Source: Streptococcus equinus ATCC 9812 (GTDB taxonomy: Bacteria > Bacillota > Bacilli > Lactobacillales > Streptococcaceae). Taken from it: a stretch of DNA of 64,000 bases. Location of the stretch: positions 350,039 through 414,038 of the forward strand of contig NZ_GL698429.1 in NCBI RefSeq assembly GCF_000187265.1. The letters are read 5' to 3'. Every line of letters begins with the position of its first letter. The stretch's first letter is position 1. A model generated the notes under the pieces. That model searched no databases, was not told where the DNA came from, and worked only from the letters and a program-made list of their open reading frames with translations. The position numbers were made by a program, and so were the translations under genes. Below are positions 58,294 to 64,000 of this stretch, one piece after another.

Positions 58294-58319
58294 AAGCCTG
58301 AGATTTTTCTCAGACTTTT
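58294..58319 (-). terminator. Terminator of the second TVP38 gene
   Basis: CTGAGA/CTCAG stem extended by AAG/CTT with a mismatch, nearly the same as the rex terminator. Confidence 0.75.
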
Positions 58320-58812
58320 ACATAATATGTAAAAAACATTCACCACCATAAAAAAGAAGTAGAATGTGACCGATGATTGAAATAGGTTTGCAGATGACAA
58401 TGATTTTTGAAAATGTTTTGAGTGACATGTTACTCAAAGCAGCTAACATGACAAGTAAATCTGCTGGTGCAAAAGGCAGTGTCATACCAATAATAAAGAT
58501 TACTGTAAATGACTTATGTTGTTCGATTAAATCTTTGTATTTTTTAAGCGTGTTTTCTTTAATAAAGAGAAGGCAGAAGCGTTTGCCATACCAACGCGTG
58601 AGTAAAAACAAAATTGTTGACCCTAGGATAATACCAATACTGCTTGTTAAAACACCAACTACAGGATGAAATGTCATTACAGCAAGCATCATTGTTATGC
58701 TAGCAGGAACGATAGGGATGACGACTTGCATCATCTGAAAAACGGTAAAGAAAATTACTCCCCAAACTTTATCCTGACCGATAAGAATCTGTATTTTTTC
58801 CTGGTTAGTCAA
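58318..58812 (-). CDS. TVP38/TMEM64 family membrane protein, 5' end frameshifted
   Basis: The open part encodes 164 residues from a TTG: QMMQVVIPIVPASITMM, GIILGSTILFLLTRWYGKRF and MTLPFAPADLLVMLAALSNMS match the TVP38 core and the paralogue at 6130-6744. The same frame stays open upstream and encodes the expected first helix (HYKLIQRLIHILSAVIF) but has no start; the natural ATG at 58946 is out of frame because the following A run is five instead of six. Either a pseudogene, a phase-variable gene, or read from the internal TTG without the first helix. Confidence 0.65.
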   Translation of the reverse strand: MTNQEKIQILIGQDKVWGVIFFTVFQMMQVVIPIVPASITMMLAVMTFHPVVGVLTSSIGIILGSTILFLLTRWYGKRFCLLFIKENTLKKYKDLIEQHKSFTVIFIIGMTLPFAPADLLVMLAALSNMSLKTFSKIIVICKPISIIGHILLLFYGGECFLHIM

Positions 58813-58946
58813 ATAACCATGCTGATAAAGCCAGAAAATACAGATACATGATGTAATGAAAATAACTGCAGACAGAATGTGAATTAGTCTTTGAATAAGT
58901 TTGTAATGTTGAAACAGAAAGCGCCATCTCCAATCTACTTTTTCAT
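58813..58946 (-). other. Out-of-frame 5' part of the second TVP38 gene
   Basis: ATG at 58946-58944 followed by A5 (58943-58939) and a stop at codon 4. Adding one A would give MKKVDWRWRFLFQHYKLIQ joined to the open frame. Confidence 0.6.
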
Positions 58947-59046
58947 GATATTATTGTAAAACTTTTTCTAAAGATATGCTAACGATTTTATCAAAATAGG
59001 TCTTAAGACGGATGTAGTAGAAGTCAGAAAATCATATAATATAATT

Positions 59047-59107
59047 ATCCTGAAAACTTTTCATATAACTCCTAAGCAAGTGGTTTTCCCAGCCGCTTGC
59101 TTTTTGT
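59047..59107 (+). ncRNA. Putative small RNA upstream of guaA
   Basis: TATAAT (59035-59040 or 59040-59045) precedes about 60 bases ending in a terminator-like hairpin (AAGCAAGTGG 59075-59084 with CCGCTTGCTT 59093-59102, then T's). The single-stranded part contains AACTCCTAA, complementary to a ribosome binding site. No good -35. No known family recognised. Confidence 0.35.
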
Positions 59108-59159
59108 GCTTTAAATTTTAATAAGATACCTAAAATCTACTGCTAAATGTGTAAATTTA

Positions 59160-59168
59160 TGCTACAAT
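59160..59168 (+). promoter_or_regulatory. Extended -10 promoter of guaA
   Basis: TGCTACAAT 50 bases before the start; a small GTTAGCC/GGCTGAC hairpin lies in the leader. Confidence 0.55.
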
Positions 59169-59218
59169 TAAGGTGAATACTGTTAGCCAAAGGGCTGACG
59201 TTAATAGAAAGGGTAATA

Positions 59219-60781
59219 ATGACTGACAATTCTACTTTGAACGATGTTCAAAAAATCATTGTTCTTGACTATGGTAGCCAGTACAACCAATTGATTGCTC
59301 GTCGTATTCGTGAATTTGGTGTTTTCTCAGAATTACGAAGCCACAAAATCACAGCAGACGAAGTTCGTGAAATCAACCCAATTGGTATCGTACTTTCAGG
59401 TGGTCCAAATTCAGTTTATGCTGATAATGCTTTTGGCATTGACGAAGAAATTTTTGAATTGGGTATTCCAATTCTTGGTATCTGCTATGGTATGCAATTG
59501 TTGACTGATAAACTCGGTGGTAAAGTTGTCCCTGCTGGACAAACTGGTCACAGTGAGTATGGCCAATCAACACTTCGCTTGAAAGCAACATCAGAACTTT
59601 TTGCTGAAACACCAGAAGAGCAAACTGTTTTGATGAGCCACGGTGATGCCGTTACTGAAATTCCTGCAGGCTTCCACTTGGTTGGGGACTCTGCCGATTG
59701 CCCTTACGCAGCAATTGAAAATACTGAGAAAAACATCTACGGTATCCAATTCCACCCAGAAGTTCGCCACTCAGTATATGGTAATGATATTTTACGTAAC
59801 TTTGCTTTCCGAATCTGTGGTGCTAAAGGCGATTGGTCAATGGATAACTTCATTGATTTGCAAATTAATGAAATTCGTCAAAAAGTTGGTGACCGTAAAG
59901 TTCTTCTTGGACTTTCAGGTGGTGTTGACTCATCAGTTGTAGGTGTCCTTTTGCAACGCGCTATCGGTGATCAATTGACATGTATTTTTGTTGACCATGG
60001 TCTTCTTCGTAAAGGAGAAGGTGACCAAGTTATGAACATGCTTGGTGGTAAATTCGGTTTGAACATCATCCGTGTTGATGCTTCAAAACGTTTCTTAGAC
60101 CTTCTTGCTGGCGTTGATGATCCAGAGAAAAAACGTAAAATCATTGGTAATGAATTTGTCAGTGTATTTGACGACGAAGCAAGCAAACTTAAAGGTGTTG
60201 ACTTCTTAGCACAAGGTACTCTTTACACAGACGTTATCGAATCAGGTACTGATACAGCACAAACAATCAAATCACACCACAATGTTGGTGGTCTTCCAGA
60301 AGACATGCAATTTGAATTGATTGAACCACTTAACACACTTTTCAAAGACGAAGTTCGTGCTCTTGGTACAGCTCTTGGTATGCCAGATGAAATCGTTTGG
60401 CGTCAACCATTCCCAGGACCAGGTCTTGCTATCCGTGTGATGGGTGAAATCACAGCAGAACGTCTTGAAACTGTTCGTGAATCTGATGCTATCCTTCGTG
60501 AAGAAATCGCTAAAGCAGGTCTTGACCGCGATATCTGGCAATATTTTACAGTTAACACAGGTGTTCGTTCAGTTGGTGTTATGGGTGACGGACGTACTTA
60601 CGATTACACAATCGCTATTCGTGCTATCACATCAATTGACGGTATGACTGCAGACTTTGCTCGCATCCCATGGGATGTCCTTCAAAAAATCTCAGTACGT
60701 ATCGTAAATGAAGTTGACCACGTTAACCGCATCGTCTACGATATTACAAGTAAACCACCAGCAACAGTTGAGTGGGAATAA
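59219..60781 (+). CDS. guaA: GMP synthase (glutamine-hydrolysing)
   Basis: A 520-residue enzyme that aminates XMP to GMP. The N-terminal class I glutaminase has Cys89 in LGICYGMQ and the His-Glu of [11 protein letters not shown]. The ATP pyrophosphatase domain has LSGGVDSSV, and the C-terminal dimerisation domain ends [18 protein letters not shown] precedes the ATG. The final codons (GAGTGGGAATAA) are a known attachment site of integrative elements, and foreign DNA begins directly after. Confidence 0.96.
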   Translation: MTDNSTLNDVQKIIVLDYGSQYNQLIARRIREFGVFSELRSHKITADEVREINPIGIVLSGGPNSVYADNAFGIDEEIFELGIPILGICYGMQLLTDKLGGKVVPAGQTGHSEYGQSTLRLKATSELFAETPEEQTVLMSHGDAVTEIPAGFHLVGDSADCPYAAIENTEKNIYGIQFHPEVRHSVYGNDILRNFAFRICGAKGDWSMDNFIDLQINEIRQKVGDRKVLLGLSGGVDSSVVGVLLQRAIGDQLTCIFVDHGLLRKGEGDQVMNMLGGKFGLNIIRVDASKRFLDLLAGVDDPEKKRKIIGNEFVSVFDDEASKLKGVDFLAQGTLYTDVIESGTDTAQTIKSHHNVGGLPEDMQFELIEPLNTLFKDEVRALGTALGMPDEIVWRQPFPGPGLAIRVMGEITAERLETVRESDAILREEIAKAGLDRDIWQYFTVNTGVRSVGVMGDGRTYDYTIAIRAITSIDGMTADFARIPWDVLQKISVRIVNEVDHVNRIVYDITSKPPATVEWE

Positions 60782-60860
60782 TAGCGAAAAGCCCGGAAAG
60801 CCTTGAAAACACTGGGTTTTCTGAATTTGAAAATCTCTTCTGATAACAATTTGATAACAG
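60770..60860 (+). mobile_element. Probable left attachment region of an integrative element at guaA
   Basis: The 3' end of guaA is followed by a short stem region and two direct repeats TGATAACA (60841-60848, 60852-60859), 11 bases apart, like tyrosine-integrase arm sites. The sequence after the guaA stop does not resemble the streptococcal backbone. The other end lies outside the window. Confidence 0.6.
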
Positions 60861-60909
60861 TACTCTGAAGGAGCATCATTCTTCGTACCAAGTGGTTTTG
60901 GAGTAAAGA

Positions 60910-61287
60910 ATGATTCCAAGAGGTGTTCGAAAGGTATCCATGACAGAAGCTGAATATGATACTCTCCAAACTGCCGCTAAAAAGTACGTAACCTATAAGC
61001 GGAAAGATATTGGATTACAGAAGCAGGTGGACCAGCTGACAGAGCAGCTGTCCCAGAAGGATAGTTTTATTGATAAGCTTAAGGGTATCATTGCCGGGCT
61101 GAAGAATAAGATTGCGGAACTGGAACAAAAGCTCAGTTCCAGGGACAGTATTCGTGAGCAGATGGAGCGTGGCAGATTGAAGTCCGAAAACGACAGTCTC
61201 AGAAAAGAAAATCAAAAGCTGAGAGATGTGTTGGCAGCTCATGGAATACCATTTGGTAGAAAGCAGATTGATCGTGACAGCAGGTAA
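60910..61287 (+). CDS. Relaxase-like C-terminal fragment, coiled coil
   Basis: A 125-residue protein: MIPRGVRKVSMTEAEYDTL, then a long coiled coil (about residues 30-105, heptad leucines) and an end reading LRDVLAAHGIPFGRK. It looks like the C-terminal part of plasmid/ICE mobilisation relaxases of clostridia, lacking the catalytic domain. GGAG is 6 bases before the ATG, so the piece may be expressed. Base composition is more GC-rich than the neighbours. An independent role as a small coiled-coil protein cannot be excluded. Confidence 0.55.
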   Translation: MIPRGVRKVSMTEAEYDTLQTAAKKYVTYKRKDIGLQKQVDQLTEQLSQKDSFIDKLKGIIAGLKNKIAELEQKLSSRDSIREQMERGRLKSENDSLRKENQKLRDVLAAHGIPFGRKQIDRDSR

Positions 61288-61300
61288 ATAACAGTATGTG

Positions 61301-61338
61301 CGGCGGCATTCGGGGTAACTCGGGTGCTGCCGTTTTTT
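61301..61338 (+). terminator. Terminator after the relaxase-like fragment
   Basis: CGGCGGCA (61301-61308) with TGCTGCCG (61325-61332) and six T's. Confidence 0.8.
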
Positions 61339-61437
61339 ACGTTATGCCGTCCGGATTATTGCCTTTCGGGGTATAATTATAAAATACAGCGATGGCAAGA
61401 TGGAGTAATAAATTTAAATTTGTGAAAGAGGATAGTA

Positions 61438-62193
61438 ATGAGTAAGTTAGCTAAGGATTTTTTGTTTTACACTTTTTTAATTATGATAGTATGTTGGGGA
61501 ATACTTCTATGGTGCAGTGTATCAGGTATAAATATAGAAGATAATTATCTGCTATTTTTGCCGTATCTATTGGGCGGGTGGTCACCGACGATTGCTTCAT
61601 ATGTTGTGTTAAGAAAGAATGGGAATGTTAATAGTTTTAAAAAATGGATGAAGAATGTTTTTGATTTTAAGCATAGTGTAAGCTCGTACTTGATGGTAGT
61701 TGTTTTTGCTGTGGCATATATTCTGACACAGTGTTTGGTTTCAGGATATGAAAAAGGAACACCGTTGTATATGATTATTGTTATGATACCTATGATGATA
61801 ATTGCCGGTGGATTAGAGGAAGCTGGATGGAGGTATATTTTTCAACCGGAATTGGAGAAGAAATATTCGTATTCTGTATCAACAATTATAGTTAGTGTTG
61901 TTTGGTGGCTGTGGCACTTGCCTTTGTTTTACGTTAATAATGGAGCAGAATTAGGGCTAAATTATATAGCCTATGGAGTAAATGTATTAGGATTAAGTTT
62001 TGCTTTAGCGTGTATAAAGAAAAATACTGGAAGTGTATGGTTGTGTGTTCTGTTTCACAGTATTGTTAATTCGCTGACTGGAATATATAGCGTAAAAGAG
62101 AATATTTGGGGCAATATTGTTGCTGCAGTAGTTTTGATTGTTTTTTCACATATTTTTGTAAAGAGCAATGCTGTTAAAAGAATTATGTACTAA
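61438..62193 (+). CDS. CPBP family intramembrane metalloprotease
   Basis: A 251-residue membrane protein with about eight helices. The conserved motifs of the CAAX protease/bacteriocin-processing family are present: EEAGWRYIF (EExxxR) near residue 126, WLWHLPLF, and LFHSIVNSL with the last histidine and asparagine. Members in such islands often confer bacteriocin self-immunity or process peptides, but no bacteriocin gene is seen here. GAAAGAGG precedes the ATG. Low GC compared with flanking island genes suggests a separate origin. Confidence 0.85.
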   Translation: MSKLAKDFLFYTFLIMIVCWGILLWCSVSGINIEDNYLLFLPYLLGGWSPTIASYVVLRKNGNVNSFKKWMKNVFDFKHSVSSYLMVVVFAVAYILTQCLVSGYEKGTPLYMIIVMIPMMIIAGGLEEAGWRYIFQPELEKKYSYSVSTIIVSVVWWLWHLPLFYVNNGAELGLNYIAYGVNVLGLSFALACIKKNTGSVWLCVLFHSIVNSLTGIYSVKENIWGNIVAAVVLIVFSHIFVKSNAVKRIMY

Positions 62194-62334
62194 TGCTTTT
62201 TAGTATTCGGTTATATTTGGTGTCTTGCAAAAGATATGTCTCTTAATATTGCTTGATAAGTATCAGAAAAAGGAAGCGTAAATCCCAGTTTCGTACTATA
62301 TAAGTGTAGATGTTAATGAAACATCTGCACGGTA

Positions 62335-63676
62335 GTGTCAATTTTTTTCGCAAATTCAGATTCCATCGGTAGCCTGGCATCAGCCAATCGCCAGGTCAGC
62401 TTCGGTTTCAAGGTCATAAAGATGCTTCATGTTGAGGTATCTTTTCTGACCCCAATCATTTGAAGCAACGTAGCGAAGTCGCGCACAGACCAGCATCAGT
62501 GCACTGTTCCCATCCGGGAAAGCACCTATAGACCTTGTGCGACGGCGAACCTCACGGTTCACTCGCTCGGTCAGATTGTTGGTGCGGATCCTGTGCCAAT
62601 GCTGTACAGGAAACTCCATATAAGTCAGGGTCTCTTCGATGCCGTCCTCAAGCTTTTTAGCTGCAGCATACAGTTTCATCTCCCTGAGTTTCGTGGCGAC
62701 CAGTTCAGCTTTCTCTCTGGCAGCTGCTTTATCTTCCTGAGCATGGATGGCTTTCAGCATACGGGTCACTTCCTGCATCTTCATTCGTGGAGTAGCAGTG
62801 AAGATGTTCCTATAAAAGTGAACTGTGCAGCGTTGATACCTGGCTTTTGGAAAGACTTCCGGAATAGCTTCGAGCATACCAAGACACTTATCCCCAATGA
62901 CAAGGCGTACTCCTGAAAGGCCTCTTTCTTTTAAATAAACAAAGAAGTTCTTCCAGCTTTCATGGTCTTCTTTCATGCCTTCAGTGGCACCGATGATCTC
63001 ACGATATCCATCAGATGTGACGCCGATAGCTATGAGGATGGAGACGTTCTGGACTTCGCCGCCCCAGCATCGTTTAAGATAGATGCCGTCTACATAAACG
63101 TAGGGATACTCCCCGGAAAGTGGACGCATACGCCATTCTTCGATATGCTCGTAGGCTTTTTTGTTAAGATTGCTGATGGTTCCGGGAGATACCTTAGAAC
63201 CCCAGAGGGCTTCCGTAACATCTTCGATGCGACGGACAGAAACACCGGCCAGATACATCTCGATCAGAGCTTCTTCTACAGAGGATTCTCTGCGACGGTA
63301 TCTTTCGATGATGGCTGTTTCAAACTGAACGCCCTTGAGTTTGGGGACGTGCAAGGTGACATCACCTGAGGACGTTGTGAAGTTCCGGTCATAATGACCG
63401 GATCGATACCCCTGACGATCTCCTGAACGTTCGTATTTATCTGCTTTGATCAGCTCATCAGCTTCGTGATCAAGTAGAGCGTTGAGAGTTTCCTCAACAC
63501 TGTTCCTGACGAGATCTTTAAGATTATTCTTTATGAGATCCTCGTTTAACTGTATAATGCTATCAGACATAGTTTATTGCCTCCTTCGGTGGGTTTTGTG
63601 TGGTAGCTTAATTTTACCGATGGCAATAGACTATGTCTATTTTGTTATTCAATTGAATTTGCGAAACTTATTTTAC
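62335..63676 (-). mobile_element. IS256 family insertion sequence
   Basis: The transposase gene is enclosed by inverted ends sharing TTTCGCAAATTCA (62346-62358) and TGAATTTGCGAAA (63654-63666); outer bases suggest the boundaries given. I do not see a matching 8-9 bp target duplication, so one end may have been altered after insertion. Confidence 0.75.
62380..63570 (-). CDS. IS256 family transposase
   Basis: A 396-residue DDE transposase (mutator type). The likely triad is D161 (YVDGIYLKR), D227 (VIGDKCLG) and E335 (LTERVNREVRRR). The CxxH region QRCTVHFYRNI lies between the second and third residues, as usual. AAGGAGG precedes the ATG. It is intact and potentially active. Its GC content is clearly higher than the streptococcal genes, consistent with a gut clostridial source. 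Confidence 0.93.
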   Translation of the reverse strand: MSDSIIQLNEDLIKNNLKDLVRNSVEETLNALLDHEADELIKADKYERSGDRQGYRSGHYDRNFTTSSGDVTLHVPKLKGVQFETAIIERYRRRESSVEEALIEMYLAGVSVRRIEDVTEALWGSKVSPGTISNLNKKAYEHIEEWRMRPLSGEYPYVYVDGIYLKRCWGGEVQNVSILIAIGVTSDGYREIIGATEGMKEDHESWKNFFVYLKERGLSGVRLVIGDKCLGMLEAIPEVFPKARYQRCTVHFYRNIFTATPRMKMQEVTRMLKAIHAQEDKAAAREKAELVATKLREMKLYAAAKKLEDGIEETLTYMEFPVQHWHRIRTNNLTERVNREVRRRTRSIGAFPDGNSALMLVCARLRYVASNDWGQKRYLNMKHLYDLETEADLAIG

Positions 63677-63820
63677 GTTATCTATTGCGCTGAATTACAG
63701 AAATATCAGAATACCGATTTTTATACCTGTCATTGTACCGGAAGGAAAGCCTTTCGTTATTTATCAGGGAAAATGAAAAATCTGCATTATATTTCCTGTG
63801 GTGAGATGATTGTGATATAA
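63677..63820 (+). pseudogene. Metallo-beta-lactamase-fold hydrolase, C-terminal stump
   Basis: The frame is open from the IS edge and encodes about 47 residues: NTDFYTCHCTGRKAFRYL followed by LHYISCGEMIVI and a stop. The YTCHCTG and final GEMIVI block are the C-terminus of MBL-fold hydrolases; the metal-binding HxHxDH part is gone. On the other side of the IS, an ATG at 62317 (MKHLHGSVN) might be its old start. IS insertion and an associated deletion would explain this. Confidence 0.6.
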
Positions 63821-63867
63821 ACAGGGGCGTACAATCCTTTTTGTGATAAGCAAGGGAGGATTATTTT

Positions 63868-64000
63868 ATGAGTGAAAACACAGTGATCAGAGTAAACGAA
63901 TCGGATGCATTGCAACTTACATATCATTTGCTGCATCTTACAGTCCCTTATATTGTGCGCATTCTAAGAAGTCCATATTATGCAATTAATAAATCTCAAT
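63868..64000 (+). CDS. Hypothetical protein, truncated by the window end
   Basis: ATG after AGGGAGGA opens a frame that runs off the window; 44 codons are visible (MSENTVIRVNESDALQLTYH to ILRSPYYAINKSQ). I do not recognise it. It belongs to the guaA-adjacent element. Confidence 0.55.
   Translation, partial: MSENTVIRVNESDALQLTYHLLHLTVPYIVRILRSPYYAINKSQ

Noticed and set aside
62327..63684. Target-site duplication flanking the IS256 element
   Set aside because: The bases outside both ends do not match (GCACGGTA and GTTATCTA), so I cannot claim one.
63482..63820. 112-codon ORF running from the IS into the MBL stump
   Set aside because: The first part is antisense to the transposase start and the IS end; only the piece after 63676 matches a real protein family.

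Overview
The window looks like a chromosome segment from a low-GC Streptococcus, most likely of the bovis/equinus (gallolyticus/lutetiensis) group. The evidence is the streptococcal gene order parC-ilvE-DUF2969-rpsA, relQ-nadK-rluD-pta, xpt-pbuX and tdk-prfA-prmC-sua5-glyA, a tmRNA whose tag reads AKNTNSYAVAA, an MntE-type manganese exporter, and a parC pinwheel that ends in the streptococcal way. The species call is inference.

Positions 1-60781 are ordinary core genome with some local decay. The order is: the 3' end of parC, ilvE, tRNA-Tyr, tRNA-Gln, rpsA and tRNA-Arg (1-4740); lrgAB and a TVP38-family membrane protein (4927-6744); ssrA tmRNA followed by a possible scar of an old integration (6921-7395); a YtrA-type GntR regulator with its ABC exporter (7508-9352); dnaE, pfkA, pyk, a signal-peptidase-like protein without its catalytic dyad, glmS and a PhnA-like protein (9536-18537); a polar amino acid ABC importer, mntE and an alanine/sodium symporter (18723-23645); a GH1 phospho-glycosidase and two tandem histidine phosphatases (24033-26788); an AI-2E family protein, radC, rex, a cysteine desulfurase, prs and a CYTH protein (26863-32657); relQ-nadK-rluD-pta (32795-36171); a short-chain dehydrogenase, a HAD phosphatase and a second GH1 enzyme (36235-39588); a MacB-type ABC system whose permease is broken (39628-41498); guaC and a purine-riboswitch-controlled xpt-pbuX operon (41855-45072); apbE, a tautomerase and a small basic protein (45124-46668); tdk to glyA plus a nucleoid-associated protein, a lysozyme-like protein and a heterodimeric ABC exporter (47096-56677); a cytoplasmic alpha-amylase under a LacI-family operator (56749-58206); a frameshifted second TVP38 gene; and guaA (59219-60781).

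The region from 60782 to the end is foreign. It starts exactly after the guaA stop codon, a recurrent insertion site for integrative elements, and carries two integrase-arm-like direct repeats, a relaxase-like C-terminal piece, a CPBP-family membrane protease, an IS256-family insertion sequence and the C-terminal stump of a metallo-beta-lactamase-fold hydrolase next to the IS. Composition and vocabulary look more clostridial than streptococcal. The element continues past the window.

Nucleotide metabolism recurs through the window: prs makes PRPP, xpt-pbuX salvage xanthine and guanine, guaA makes GMP, guaC converts GMP back to IMP, and relQ makes (p)ppGpp from GTP/GDP. Sugar metabolism is the other theme: two GH1 enzymes, amylase, pfkA, pyk and pta, several with cre-like sites. 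Candidate CodY boxes lie upstream of ilvE, lrgA and the alanine symporter. I did not find a clearly new multi-gene system. The best unexplained items are two putative small RNAs (about 46839-46966 and 59047-59107), the dyad-less signal peptidase, and the guaA-adjacent element.
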